Below the pieces are notes generated by a model, which saw nothing but the letters and a program-made list of their open reading frames with translations, was not told the DNA's origin and did no database searches. The position numbers were made by a program, and so were the translations under genes. From Affinundibacterium macrobrachii (GTDB lineage Bacteria; Pseudomonadota; Gammaproteobacteria; Burkholderiales; Burkholderiaceae_D), in contig NZ_BMYT01000003.1 in assembly GCF_014652415.1 (NCBI RefSeq), positions 496,001 through 560,000 on the forward strand: DNA of 64,000 nt, in the 5' to 3' direction. Each line of letters starts with the position of its first letter. Position 1 is the first letter of the stretch. Below, piece by piece: positions 1 through 8,608 of this stretch.

Positions 1-1148
1 ATTTGCGCGCCTTTTTCTATAGCAAGTGCAGACATGCGCTGACAGGCTTCGCGTGCGGTATGTTCTAAACTTATTTTCTCTAAAATCAGATTCTCATCTT
101 TTCTAACTCTCGCCAACAGCAACAGCGAATCAATAATCGTGTGCATCTTGATGGAGGATTGCTGAATACTCATCAATAACATGCGATTCTTCTCAGCGGA
201 CAATTCCAGATTGTCAGCATTCAACAGATTGGACGCTCCCATCAAATTGGTGACAGGTTGTTTCAGATCATGCGCAACAGTATGTGCATAAGCATCAAGC
301 TCACGATTTTGTAAAACTAATTCTTCGGATTTTCGTTCCAGTAATTTAGTTTTCAATTGCAAATCGGCAGTGCGCTCCGCTACTAGTTGCTCCAATTGTT
401 CGCGGTAGAGTGCAAGTTCGGTATCTAAGATGTCACGCTTACGCATATCGTCATAGATTCTCGATCGCATAGAATTAATCGCATAGACAACCAAGTCGAG
501 TTCATCACGTTCATCGCTTTTGGGTCGATCTAAAAATAATTCTTGTTCCAAATTATTTAATTCAAGTTGCTGCACATAACTTGCAGTTTTTTCTAAGTGT
601 CGACCGATCCAGCGCCGAAAAACAAATAGAACAAACAAGGCGGACATCAACAAACTAACCGAAGTCGTAATCGCGATACTTTGCGCAGTTTCCCACATCC
701 TTGCGTGAATATCCTTTGCCATTAATTCGACATGTAGAACCCCAATTTCATAAGCATCGTCTCCTTCACGATAGACGATTTTGAAATCTCGTTCCAAAAG
801 AATTTGCAAATGCTCTGGATGTTGTCGTTCCCATGCATCATTCAGTTCGCCACGCAAACGCAGACGACCGACATCAGGAATTTTGGCAATACCGTCTAAC
901 AAGGTATCGATTCTCGGCATATCTACGGACCACAAGCCAGCCGCTAAACTGGGTAAATAACTATTTTCGATTTCTGTAAATCGTTGCTCCAAATTACCCA
1001 AGGCCGATTGATAGGCACGATAGATTTGCACTGCCGTGACAAGACTGGCGACAATCAGCGTGTACAGCAACACCGCCACCACAATTTTATGTCCTAGGTA
1101 CTTGCGTTGGCGGTGGGATGTTGGATGAAGAGAGTCTGAATTTGCCAT
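1..1148 (-). CDS. Sensor histidine kinase, C-terminal part cut by window edge
   Basis: Reading the minus strand from the ATG at 1148 gives an open frame to base 1. The N-terminus has one membrane segment (about residues 14-35), an extracytoplasmic region of about 150 residues, a second membrane segment, a HAMP-like linker, a coiled coil rich in Glu/Leu, and an H-box AHDLKQPVTNLMG near residue 300, so the phosphorylated His is visible. The ATPase domain lies beyond the left edge. The start ATG directly abuts the TAA of the upstream solute-binding-like gene, so the two are translationally coupled. This suggests that a periplasmic ligand sensed by the binding protein is passed to the kinase; the ligand and response regulator are not visible. 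Confidence 0.85.
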   Translation of the reverse strand, partial: MANSDSLHPTSHRQRKYLGHKIVVAVLLYTLIVASLVTAVQIYRAYQSALGNLEQRFTEIENSYLPSLAAGLWSVDMPRIDTLLDGIAKIPDVGRLRLRGELNDAWERQHPEHLQILLERDFKIVYREGDDAYEIGVLHVELMAKDIHARMWETAQSIAITTSVSLLMSALFVLFVFRRWIGRHLEKTASYVQQLELNNLEQELFLDRPKSDERDELDLVVYAINSMRSRIYDDMRKRDILDTELALYREQLEQLVAERTADLQLKTKLLERKSEELVLQNRELDAYAHTVAHDLKQPVTNLMGASNLLNADNLELSAEKNRMLLMSIQQSSIKMHTIIDSLLLLARVRKDENLILEKISLEHTAREACQRMSALAIEKGAQ

Positions 1149-2063
1149 TTAAAATCCCAGCACCGGTGAGAACCACAGTTCAGTTTTTAGTAGCGGCGTT
1201 TGCTCTGACAATTGCGGATTTCTTATCGTGATCACTTCACGCTTATCCAACTGTGCTTGTTTAATCATGTTCCCAAAATGCCGTACAAATAACTGCCGCA
1301 TACTTCCATCTTTCATGGCGATAGTCAGCCCTCGTTCAATCGCTTGTGCCAGAGCGTAATTGTCTTTTTTTACAAAAAAATACAATGGCGCTGGATAATA
1401 AATCACCCAGCGCGGGGCAATTGCAAATGCTTGCTTTTGATGTGCATCGACCTCCGCTTGAATTTCTGTCATCGATCTTGGGAAGTAACGAATGCGACCT
1501 CGCTCAAGCATCGCGAATAGGCCTTGATAACTTGAGCTCGATGTCACGTTAAATCCGTTTGCTTGCAAAATCGGAAAATCGGGCCAATCATGCCCTTGCC
1601 CAGAGCGTAAAGCTTTTAACTGATCAGCACTTTCTAATCGTGCAAAATAATCTGAATCGGATCTATTCACTAGAAGTAAGCGCCAGCCCAATAGGCCGCG
1701 ATCAATTGGAATGCGGATCGGTAACAAATCGCGTTCACGCTCTGGAGAGGTGAAGGTCCAAACCACATCAAGCTCTTTCCCCATTTGAACATGGCGCAAA
1801 GTACGCCATTGCGGCATATCATGTTTGCTCGGCTTGGCTTCATATGCCACACCAGATTTGGATAATGCGAGCTTTAACAAAGAAATTGGATATTGACCAC
1901 GCTCATCCTGCGCCATAGACGCCGCCCAAGCATAAGTCACTGACTGCGCTGGCTCAGATTTTGTAGCATGTACCGGAAACGTACAAACGACCAACAATCC
2001 AAAGCACGTAGCAAATTCGCGCCAACCGTGAATGCAAAAAGCAAATGTATTCCAATGATTCAT
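1149..2063 (-). CDS. Periplasmic solute-binding-like protein coupled to sensor kinase
   Basis: 304 residues with an N-terminal hydrophobic export segment (about residues 17-33, ending near VHA) followed by a fold resembling type-2 periplasmic binding proteins (SBP_bac_3-like): a WTFTSPERE segment, a central lobe, and a C-terminal part with FFVKKDNYALAQAIERGL. No ABC permease or ATPase genes lie beside it; instead the stop codon touches the start of a histidine kinase gene. A sensory role feeding the kinase is therefore likelier than transport, but this is inference from context. The first Met is used; the N-region before the hydrophobic stretch is rather long, so the true start could be a little downstream. 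Confidence 0.75.
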   Translation of the reverse strand: MNHWNTFAFCIHGWREFATCFGLLVVCTFPVHATKSEPAQSVTYAWAASMAQDERGQYPISLLKLALSKSGVAYEAKPSKHDMPQWRTLRHVQMGKELDVVWTFTSPERERDLLPIRIPIDRGLLGWRLLLVNRSDSDYFARLESADQLKALRSGQGHDWPDFPILQANGFNVTSSSSYQGLFAMLERGRIRYFPRSMTEIQAEVDAHQKQAFAIAPRWVIYYPAPLYFFVKKDNYALAQAIERGLTIAMKDGSMRQLFVRHFGNMIKQAQLDKREVITIRNPQLSEQTPLLKTELWFSPVLGF

Positions 2064-2360
2064 ATCAGCATCGTAAGAAATGATTCATTCAATAAGCACT
2101 TTAGGCACAATATGCACGAAAAGCATTTCAGCTGCATTTTTATAACCGTGATTTTTTTCTGAATCTACATGACTTCCAAACACAAAGCTACTAACAAGCG
2201 CGAACTGTTGTAAAGAAGTAAGTCAATGCGAACATATTATTTTGACAGCTTAAAAAAGCAAATCACAACATCGCAAACACGTATCGTTGCTTAGTCTCCG
2301 CGTCTGTGCGAACATCGTTTGCAAGTAAGTTCGAAAATTCTCATTCATGACAAATAAGAC
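2064..2360. other. Divergent intergenic region between two solute-binding genes
   Basis: This 297-base AT-rich spacer separates the minus-strand binding-protein/kinase pair from the plus-strand binding-protein gene. It should contain both promoters. I could not identify convincing -35/-10 pairs or a clear operator in it. Confidence 0.5.
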
Positions 2361-3176
2361 ATGAAGATCTACTATCAGTTTCTATCACTGAGCTTGGTAC
2401 TGATGCTATCAAACTTTGTTCACGCATCGTCAGGCGCGCGAACACATCTAAAATTTTGCTTTGAAGATGAAGTCCAATTCCCTTGGACTAAACCAGATGG
2501 TAGCGGCTTGACCATAGAATTATTAAAACGTGTAGAAGAAAAATTGGGGGAACGCTTCGAATTTATTGCAAAGCCGTGGAAGCGTTGTCAGGAAGAAGTT
2601 AGTAACGGTGTGCTCGACGGTTACTTTGGCGCCGCATTTTCTGAAGAGCGCCAACAATTCAGCGTATATCCACGTTTACCTGACGGCAAAATTGATGTTG
2701 ATAGCGCACTGCATATTGATCAAACACGAATTTTTCTGCGACGGGATACTGCCGTCAAATGGGATGGCCAACACCTCCGTCACGTAAATAAACCCATACT
2801 TGTTCAACGTGGCTATTTAATCGGCAACATACTGAGCAAACAGGGCTATAAAATCAGAGAAGTCCGCACCGTGCATGAAGGGCTAGGCTTGCTCGCTGCA
2901 GGTGAAGCGGAAGTCGCCATTTTGCCTGGATTCGAAGCCCAATTCCTTGTGCAACAAGATTTACAGTTCAAAAAGAATCTACAAATTCATCCGCTTACTT
3001 ACGCGTCTTTACCACTTTATCTAGCGATTAGCAGACATCGTTATCAAAACGATGCAAAACGATTTGATGCGATTTGGAATGCCATCAAAAGCGTACGCAA
3101 TTCCGCCAGCTATCAACAAGAAGTAGAAGCCATTTATATTCGATTAAAGACAGACAAATCATCAAACGTAAAATAA
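2361..3176 (+). CDS. Periplasmic solute-binding protein, SBP_bac_3-like
   Basis: 271 residues with a signal peptide (residues 1-22, cleavage after VHA) and a type-2 periplasmic binding-protein layout: HLKFCFEDEVQFPW at the start of lobe 1, a GLTIELLKRVEEKLG helix, and KPWKRCQEEVSNGVLDGYFGAAFS in the ligand cleft region. Such proteins bind amino acids or similar small polar ligands, but no specificity can be read. There are no transporter genes next to it; it diverges from another binding-like protein coupled to a sensor kinase, so it may be an orphan binding protein or a sensory partner. The ATG at 2361 has only a weak ribosome-binding site. Confidence 0.75.
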   Translation: MKIYYQFLSLSLVLMLSNFVHASSGARTHLKFCFEDEVQFPWTKPDGSGLTIELLKRVEEKLGERFEFIAKPWKRCQEEVSNGVLDGYFGAAFSEERQQFSVYPRLPDGKIDVDSALHIDQTRIFLRRDTAVKWDGQHLRHVNKPILVQRGYLIGNILSKQGYKIREVRTVHEGLGLLAAGEAEVAILPGFEAQFLVQQDLQFKKNLQIHPLTYASLPLYLAISRHRYQNDAKRFDAIWNAIKSVRNSASYQQEVEAIYIRLKTDKSSNVK

Positions 3177-3212
3177 AGTAAAGCGAATTGTCTTTCGTAT
3201 CTCAGTCCGCTA

Positions 3213-3246
3213 TTGTCATTTAGTTGTCACAACTTAGTCTTACTAT
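3213..3246 (+). promoter_or_regulatory. Pho box and -10 element before psiF
   Basis: TTGTCAT-TTAG-TTGTCAC (3213-3230) is two direct 7-mers with a 4-base spacer, the 7+4+7 layout of the PhoB box (consensus CTGTCAT-N4-CTGTCAT/C, one mismatch per half). TACTAT (3241-3246) follows after 10 bases, the usual distance to -10 in PhoB-activated promoters that lack a -35. Transcription would start near 3253, about 43 bases before the psiF start. Confidence 0.7.
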
Positions 3247-3295
3247 TTTTAACGTCAACTCGATCAATCGATTCTTCTAGTTATTGGAGCCTTAC

Positions 3296-3589
3296 ATGAA
3301 AAAACTACTTTGCGTTATCGCTCTCTTGAGCCCAATCGCGTTCACACATGCTGCGCCGCAAGCCGTGACAGCTCAACAATCCAAGATGGTGACTTGCAAC
3401 AAAGATGCCACAGGAAAAAAAGGCGATGAACGCAAAGCTTTTATGAAAGAATGCTTGTCCGCAAAGCCTGTCGTAGAAGAGAAAAAACTCACGACGCAAC
3501 AAGATAAAATGAAAACCTGCAACGCCGATGCAAAAGGTATGAAAGGCGATGAACGCAAAAAGTTTATGTCGGAATGCTTGAAAAAATAA
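3296..3589 (+). CDS. psiF: PsiF-family phosphate-starvation-inducible periplasmic protein
   Basis: 97 residues from the ATG at 3296, preceded by GGAG at about the right distance; a TTG at 3284 would add four residues and is less likely. A signal peptide (ending near THA) is followed by two tandem copies of the PsiF repeat, each of the form Q-x-K-M-x-x-C-N-x-D-A-x-G-x-K-G-D-E-R-K-x-F-M-x-E-C, joined by a short acidic/lysine linker. The biochemical function of PsiF is unknown. A Pho box directly upstream supports induction by phosphate starvation. Very lysine-rich and small; the two cysteines per repeat may pair in the periplasm (inference). Confidence 0.9.
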   Translation: MKKLLCVIALLSPIAFTHAAPQAVTAQQSKMVTCNKDATGKKGDERKAFMKECLSAKPVVEEKKLTTQQDKMKTCNADAKGMKGDERKKFMSECLKK

Positions 3590-3647
3590 ATACCGTGGTG
3601 ACCGCACGGCAATCACATAGTCACCGATTAAGGCAAATAAGCTAAAA

Positions 3648-3687
3648 CGTGAATTGTGTGTGATCGGTCTGATTCGCACAATTCACG
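3648..3687. repeat. 13-bp inverted repeat downstream of psiF
   Basis: CGTGAATTGTGTG (3648-3660) pairs with CGCACAATTCACG (3675-3687) with one G-U pair and a 14-base loop. It lies between the convergent psiF and proB genes and could end either transcript, but no run of T follows on either strand, so it is listed as a structure rather than a confirmed terminator. Confidence 0.5.
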
Positions 3688-3739
3688 ACAAATACATTGG
3701 CGGAAATCACGTAACAGTCTCAAATGATCTAGCAATCGC

Positions 3740-4858
3740 CTACATGACGACAAGATTGTCGCGGTGAATCAACTCAGGTTCTTCAACAAATCCCAAAATA
3801 CTTTCGATATCAACTGAAGCTCGACGCATAATTCTGCGCGCGTCACCACTTGTGTAATTTGTCAGGCCTTTCGCAATCACACGACCTTGCTCATCAATGC
3901 AACTGACCACAGCACCACGTCCAAACTCACCTCGTACCTCGCAGACTCCAATCGCCAATAAAGATTTACCTTCGTCGCGCAATTTAAGTACCGCACCAGC
4001 ATCCAATATGAATTGTCCTGAAGTTTGCAAGTGATCCATCATCCATTGTTTGCGCGCGGCTAATGGTGCCATATCGGATCGTAATTCCGTGCCGATTGCT
4101 TCGCCTTTGGCTAAGCGAACCAACACGTTTTGCTCTCGCCCCCACGCAATCACCGTATGCGCACCAGAACGTGCAGCACGCTTTGCTGCAATAATTTTTG
4201 TCAGCATACCGCCAGTACCAACTTGGCTTCCAGCACCACCTGCCATCAATTCCAGAGCCGCATCACCAGCGCTCGCCTGATGAACAAATTCGGCATCAGG
4301 ATTTTTGCGCGGATCGGCTGTATAAAGCCCGCGTTGATCGGTCAAAATAATGAGGGCATCCGCTTCGACTAAATTCGCCACCAGTGCAGCGAGAGTGTCG
4401 TTATCACCGAATTTGATCTCATCTGTGACCACGGTATCATTCTCATTAATCACAGGAACAATACCCAGTCCCAACAAGGTAGTAAGCGTTGAACGTGCAT
4501 TTAAATAGCGCTCACGATCTGCTAAATCTGCATGGGTCAATAAGATTTGTGCCGTTCCTATGCCATGCGCACGAAAGCTCGTCTCATAGATCTGTGCCAG
4601 CCCCATCTGACCGACAGCAGCACAAGCCTGTAACTCATGCACGCCGGTAGGTCGCGTCTCAAAACCCAAACGTTGTCGCCCCTCTGCAATCGCCCCCGAA
4701 CTAACTAGAACGACCTCTTTTCCAAGATCACGCAAAGCAGCAATCTGTTGCGCCCAATTGGCAATCGCGACTCGGTCGAGACCGCGACCTTCATTCGTGA
4801 CTAGAGATGAACCGACTTTGATAATTAGACGCTTGGCGTTTTGAACTTGAGATTGCAT
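3740..4858 (-). CDS. proB: Glutamate 5-kinase, ProB with PUA domain
   Basis: 372 residues, the length of two-domain bacterial ProB. It phosphorylates L-glutamate with ATP to gamma-glutamyl phosphate, the first step of proline synthesis, in the cytosol. The amino-acid-kinase domain covers about residues 8-260, with the N-terminal [15 protein letters not shown] phosphate-binding stretch, [27 protein letters not shown] in the active-site region and [13 protein letters not shown] domain fills about residues 280-360. It follows obgE on the same strand, the common betaproteobacterial order, but a strong terminator separates the two, so it has its own promoter. Feedback inhibition by proline is known for the family. 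Confidence 0.97.
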   Translation of the reverse strand: MQSQVQNAKRLIIKVGSSLVTNEGRGLDRVAIANWAQQIAALRDLGKEVVLVSSGAIAEGRQRLGFETRPTGVHELQACAAVGQMGLAQIYETSFRAHGIGTAQILLTHADLADRERYLNARSTLTTLLGLGIVPVINENDTVVTDEIKFGDNDTLAALVANLVEADALIILTDQRGLYTADPRKNPDAEFVHQASAGDAALELMAGGAGSQVGTGGMLTKIIAAKRAARSGAHTVIAWGREQNVLVRLAKGEAIGTELRSDMAPLAARKQWMMDHLQTSGQFILDAGAVLKLRDEGKSLLAIGVCEVRGEFGRGAVVSCIDEQGRVIAKGLTNYTSGDARRIMRRASVDIESILGFVEEPELIHRDNLVVM

Positions 4859-4900
4859 GAGAATAATAAATTAATTTTCATTCGGAATTAAATGATTTTA

Positions 4901-4946
4901 ATTATACATTATTCTGATTTATTTTAATCTGCGGAATTTTATTCCG
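4901..4946 (-). promoter_or_regulatory. Candidate proB promoter region with CGGAAT palindrome
   Basis: On the minus strand a perfect -10 TATAAT lies at 4906-4901, about 45 bases before the proB start, but the -35 position (about 4929-4924) is poor. A small palindrome, CGGAAT-ttt-ATTCCG (4932-4946), sits immediately upstream of the -35 position, and another CGGAAT lies at 4883-4888 downstream of the -10. The weak -35 plus symmetric motif hints at an activator or repressor site; no regulator is named. Confidence 0.4.
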
Positions 4947-4980
4947 AAAATTGTGTGTAAGCATACTTATGCTTCGATCT

Positions 4981-5016
4981 AAAAACAAAAAGAGCCGAAC
5001 AAGTCGGCTCTTTTTG
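4981..5016 (-). terminator. Rho-independent terminator after obgE
   Basis: A 12-bp perfect stem (AAAAAGAGCCGA at 4987-4998 with TCGGCTCTTTTT at 5004-5015), a 5-base loop, and on the minus strand a T-rich tail (TTTTTGTTTTT). It lies 40 bases beyond the obgE stop and should end that transcript before proB. Confidence 0.9.
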
Positions 5017-5055
5017 TTTCAAATTCGATGCGCTTAATCAGACAATAAGCAGACA

Positions 5056-6165
5056 TTAATCAATCACTTTAAAGCGTGGATCATCTGGATCGATCGACAA
5101 AATTCCCTGCGCTTCTTCTTTCATTTGGGTTTCTTGTGAGCGCTGCTCAGCCGTACGTTTCTCTTCCAAATGCACGTAGATGTCATTGATCAAGGCTTGA
5201 CAACCTTCATGACTCAAAGCAGAAATTTCGAACACAGGGCCTTTCCAACCGAAACGCTTGACGAAATCCTTGACGCGTTTCTTACGTTCGTCTTCACTCA
5301 AAACATCAAGTTTGTTCAACACTAACCAACGTGGTTTGTCTGCCAGTGTTTCATCGTATTTCTGCAATTCTTTGATCAAGGCTTTCGCATCTTTGACCGG
5401 ATCTGCACCTTCATCAAACGGCGCCAAATCGACAATATGCAAGAGCAAACCGGTGCGCTGCAAATGCTTCAAGAATTGGACACCAAGACCAACACCATCC
5501 GCAGCTCCTTCGATCAAACCTGGGATATCCGCGATCACGAAACTCTTTTCGTGACTAACGCGAACCATACCTAAGTTGGGGTGCAAAGTGGTAAATGGAT
5601 AATCGGCGATTTTTGGACGTGCATTTGACACTGCCGTAATGAAAGTTGATTTACCGGCATTCGGCAAGCCCAATAAACCCACATCGGCCAAGACTTTTAA
5701 TTCAAGTTTGAGTTCGCGACGTTCACCTTCTTTACCATCGCTACGCTGACGCGGTGCGCGATTCGTCGAGGATTTAAAATGGATATTACCCCAGCCACCC
5801 TCACCACCACGCGCCAACAAAACTTCTTGACCATGCTCAGTAATATCAGCAATCACTTCATCGGTATTGCGATCAACAATCAAGGTACCAACTGGCATAC
5901 GCAAACGAATATCGTCTGCACCTTTACCGTAGCAATCCGCGCCACGACCGTTTTCACCATCTTTGGCTTTGTGTAATTTAGAGTAACGGAAGTCAACTAG
6001 TGTATTGATGTTGCGGTCGCCAACGGCGTAAATACTACCGCCTTTACCACCGTCACCACCATCAGGACCGCCAAATGGACGGAATTTTTCACGGCAGAAA
6101 GAGGCAACACCGTTGCCGCCATCACCTGCAATGACTTCGATTCTTGCTTCGTCAATAAATTTCAT
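5056..6165 (-). CDS. obgE: Obg/CgtA GTPase
   Basis: 369 residues. Cytosolic GTPase involved in late 50S ribosome assembly and growth control. The glycine-rich Obg fold covers residues 1-158 ([13 protein letters not shown] repeats), then the G domain with GLPNAGKS (166-173), DIPG (switch II) and NKLD (about residue 284). The C-terminal tail is charged and acidic. It lies downstream of rplU-rpmA as in most bacteria, but a terminator after rpmA means it probably has its own promoter in the 338-base gap. Start ATG at 6165 with AGGCGG about six bases upstream. Confidence 0.97.
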   Translation of the reverse strand: MKFIDEARIEVIAGDGGNGVASFCREKFRPFGGPDGGDGGKGGSIYAVGDRNINTLVDFRYSKLHKAKDGENGRGADCYGKGADDIRLRMPVGTLIVDRNTDEVIADITEHGQEVLLARGGEGGWGNIHFKSSTNRAPRQRSDGKEGERRELKLELKVLADVGLLGLPNAGKSTFITAVSNARPKIADYPFTTLHPNLGMVRVSHEKSFVIADIPGLIEGAADGVGLGVQFLKHLQRTGLLLHIVDLAPFDEGADPVKDAKALIKELQKYDETLADKPRWLVLNKLDVLSEDERKKRVKDFVKRFGWKGPVFEISALSHEGCQALINDIYVHLEEKRTAEQRSQETQMKEEAQGILSIDPDDPRFKVID

Positions 6166-6503
6166 GTTTTGCCGCCTAAACGAAAGGGCTTTTCAGCCTT
6201 GAATCCCAGTCTTTCTTTTGGTGGCATCTACTTTAAACAGACGCGCTTCACACCGAACACTGGGGAATTACGAATTGAGAGTCTGAACGAATTATTGTGC
6301 TGTTTTATTCTGCATGCAGCAATAGACAATGTTCTAAGACAAAATAAGCTAGTAGCGATTACTACCAGCATCGATGATTAATACCATCATTACAATTAGT
6401 AGGGATCAGCTTCTTTGCCTTACCTACTCTAAAAACTAAAAAGGCTCTACCTATGGCAGAGCCTCTTTTTAAGCTTGCGCTTACAGCAAGTTGTCAGCTT
6501 AAA
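6166..6503. other. rpmA-obgE intergenic region
   Basis: This 338-base gap holds the rpmA terminator at its right side. The remaining part before the obgE start (6166-6430) must hold the obgE promoter, but I see only weak -35/-10 candidates and no other gene. Confidence 0.5.
6436..6470 (-). terminator. Rho-independent terminator after rpmA
   Basis: On the minus strand GGCTCT (6463-6458 side) pairs with AGAGCC (6448-6443 side) around a 9-base loop, extended by weaker pairs, and is followed by TTTTTAGTTTTTAG. It lies 34-68 bases past the rpmA stop and ends the rplU-rpmA transcript. Confidence 0.85.
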
Positions 6504-6761
6504 TTAAGCAGCAACAACTGTCACTGTTTGACGCTTCAATGCGCCTTTGATTACAAATTGTACTTTGCCTGTTACCAAAGCGTACAAAGTGTGATCTTTA
6601 CCCATACCAACGCCTTCACCTGCGTGTACTTTTGTACCGCGTTGACGAACGATGATGCCGCCAGCATTGATAGCTTGGCCGCCGTAAACTTTAACGCCTA
6701 AGCGTTTTGACTCTGAGTCACGGCCGTTGCGCGTGGTGCCGCCGCCTTTTTTATGTGCCAT
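6504..6761 (-). CDS. rpmA: 50S ribosomal protein L27
   Basis: 85 residues, full length. L27 sits at the 50S peptidyl-transferase region, its N-terminus reaching towards the tRNA acceptor ends. Clear L27 landmarks: the [16 protein letters not shown] start, [15 protein letters not shown], and [17 protein letters not shown]. The start is immediately Met-Ala-His, without the cleaved N-terminal extension known from some Firmicutes. It follows rplU by 53 bases in the usual operon. Confidence 0.98.
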   Translation of the reverse strand: MAHKKGGGTTRNGRDSESKRLGVKVYGGQAINAGGIIVRQRGTKVHAGEGVGMGKDHTLYALVTGKVQFVIKGALKRQTVTVVAA

Positions 6762-6814
6762 TTAATAGCTCCTTGAAATCTAGTGAAATTGCTTACGTTA
6801 ATGAACAGTTAAAA

Positions 6815-7126
6815 TTAACCGTTGATAGAAACGATTTGCAGTTCAGTGTAATTTTGGCGATGACCTTGGCGCTTTTGGTAATGCTTACGACGACGCATTT
6901 TGAAAATGCGAACTTTGTCGTGACGACCGTGGTCGATTACCTTAGCCAGCACCGTAGCACCTGCGACCAATGGAGTACCAAACTTAATTGTTTCTCCAGC
7001 ACCCATAGCGAGTACTTGATCAATGGTGATTTCGGAGCCAATGTCTGCAGGTATCTGTTCTACTTTAAGTTTTTCACCAGCGACAACTTTATATTGTTTG
7101 CCACCGGTTTTTATGACCGCGTACAT
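6815..7126 (-). CDS. rplU: 50S ribosomal protein L21
   Basis: 103 residues from the ATG at 7126, which gives the family-typical start [14 protein letters not shown] and has GAGG eight bases upstream; an in-frame ATG 15 bases further upstream adds five untypical residues. L21 binds 23S rRNA in the large subunit. The C-terminal [19 protein letters not shown]-binding stretch is present. First gene of rplU-rpmA, behind a near-consensus sigma-70 promoter and a leader of about 75 bases. Confidence 0.97.
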   Translation of the reverse strand: MYAVIKTGGKQYKVVAGEKLKVEQIPADIGSEITIDQVLAMGAGETIKFGTPLVAGATVLAKVIDHGRHDKVRIFKMRRRKHYQKRQGHRQNYTELQIVSING

Positions 7127-7207
7127 GTGAAACCTCATCAAATAAATAATAGGAATTCCCTGAAACTCTTTTTTGACATCGCCAACAAAAAATCAAGGGA
7201 ACTGCGA

Positions 7208-7236
7208 ATTATACATAGCTTGCCGACGTCGGTCAA
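7208..7236 (-). promoter_or_regulatory. Strong sigma-70 promoter of rplU-rpmA
   Basis: On the minus strand TTGACC (7236-7231), a 17-base spacer, and a perfect TATAAT (7213-7208). Start of transcription would be near 7201, giving a leader of about 75 bases that can fold into a hairpin (CCCTTGATTTTTT with AAAAAAGAGTTTCAGGG). This matches the strength expected for ribosomal protein genes. Confidence 0.85.
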
Positions 7237-7326
7237 AGACTTTTGCGTAAATTTTCAGCAGCAAGACAATACTAAGCTCGATTTTGAGCTAGGTTTCGGC
7301 ATATGCTCCCAGCGATTTGTAAGTAT

Positions 7327-8322
7327 TTATTTAACCTTAGACTTGGGAGAACTTAGTCTTTGCAATTGCGCCCAAGTTTGCGGGTTTCGCCACTCTGCTG
7401 AACTTAATTGCAAATCCCACAATGCGACACCAGCTCCCAAATTTTCAACTTCCTGCAAATGAGCGCTAATCGTTGTTCCCAAGCCGCCCTCGCCCCATCG
7501 CGCTAGCCAGGTTGGAAAGCCCATGACGATTTGATCTGTACGATATCCTAAGCGCTGACCATAAGCCAATTGCCAACTGTATCGAAAGATTGCAGCACCA
7601 TTTTCACATACAGGTTTGCCTTCGGGTCGAAAACTAGCTGTACTACCTTCATAGAGATCTTGATAACCCATACTGTGAATTGCATCAACATAGCCCAACC
7701 AATCCCCCCACCACGCCATATTCGGTGCGTTCGCACAAGGACTATGAAAACTATCTATCGTCAATAATTTCTGCTGTTTCTTTAAAGCCGAACTTAAATT
7801 GCGCACAAACTTCGCATATGAAGCCCGATCGCCTTCGAAATCACCCTCACCTTCCAAGTCCAAATCCACACCATCTAAGCCATATTCATTCATCACGACA
7901 ATCAAAGACGCAATAAATTCATTGGGGTGATCACGAAATGCGCGCTGTGCTAAAGGCCAGTCCCAATGATTTAATACCTGCGAATTGTTATATACGGTTA
8001 ATAAAACTTGTATTTGATGCCGCTTCGCCCATGCGATAACTCTTTTCACATCAGCAGGCAACAAGCGTCGCCCACTGTTATCGACGGGTGCCAACACTAC
8101 ACTTTTGCCGTCTGGAGATGGATTCCAAAACTGCAGTCCTATACGCGTGAGTCCTTTCGTTATATGGGGATTTTCTTGCAAGGCTTGCATAGATTTTCCA
8201 ACGCCGTAGACCGGAATCCAGCCAACAACTTGCGACTTTTGCGCGTGTGCTTGCGCACTCAGAAATAAAAAAGTCAGTCCGACCAAGTACAAAACTATCC
8301 AGCGACAATGCATAAATCTCAT
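7327..8322 (-). CDS. Secreted GH18-family glycoside hydrolase-like protein
   Basis: 331 residues with a signal peptide (residues 1-27, cleavage after AHA). A TIM-barrel of the GH18 type is indicated by VVGWIPVYG at strand 1 and by the catalytic motif DGVDLDLE at residues 150-157, with D153, D155 and the proton-donor E157 all present; MGYQDLY and GFPTWLARW fit strands 6-7. GH18 enzymes cleave chitin or related beta-1,4-GlcNAc polymers; some members are binding-only or act on peptidoglycan, so the substrate is unknown. No chitin-binding domain is attached. It is convergent with nothing and divergent from ispB. Start ATG at 8322; a second ATG nine bases downstream is possible. Confidence 0.85.
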   Translation of the reverse strand: MRFMHCRWIVLYLVGLTFLFLSAQAHAQKSQVVGWIPVYGVGKSMQALQENPHITKGLTRIGLQFWNPSPDGKSVVLAPVDNSGRRLLPADVKRVIAWAKRHQIQVLLTVYNNSQVLNHWDWPLAQRAFRDHPNEFIASLIVVMNEYGLDGVDLDLEGEGDFEGDRASYAKFVRNLSSALKKQQKLLTIDSFHSPCANAPNMAWWGDWLGYVDAIHSMGYQDLYEGSTASFRPEGKPVCENGAAIFRYSWQLAYGQRLGYRTDQIVMGFPTWLARWGEGGLGTTISAHLQEVENLGAGVALWDLQLSSAEWRNPQTWAQLQRLSSPKSKVK

Positions 8323-8540
8323 CTTCTTTCATTCAATCGAAACACTACAATCAAAAATCAACAAGACGCATAATTCAATTAATTCCTAAAGGAAACAATT
8401 AGGGTTTTGACTTAGGCTAACTTGATCAAGTAATTCCATAGATCGACAATTTGCGTAACCGGAAGTCTTTGATATGTAACAAGATTCTATGAAAAATGCA
8501 GGTTTCGGGTGAGTAAAACTCTGCTGCTTTTTCTGAGTTT

Positions 8541-8570
8541 TTGTGCAGCCCTCCTCTGACATCGTATAAT
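8541..8570 (+). promoter_or_regulatory. Sigma-70 promoter of ispB
   Basis: TTGTGC (8541-8546), an 18-base spacer and a perfect TATAAT (8565-8570). Transcription would begin near 8577, about 32 bases before the proposed TTG start of ispB. Confidence 0.75.
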
Positions 8571-8608
8571 CACGCCACATTTTAACTTTGCTATTGCAGG
8601 ATACGCCC

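Noticed and set aside
40-300. Possibility that bases 1-1148 are non-coding because no complete frame closes there
   Set aside because: Translation of the minus strand gives an uninterrupted kinase with H-box; it is only cut by the window edge.
6707-7462. 251-codon plus-strand open frame across rplU and its promoter
   Set aside because: It lies antisense to rplU and the rplU promoter, has no family similarity that I recognise and its length is explained by the biased codons of the opposite strand.
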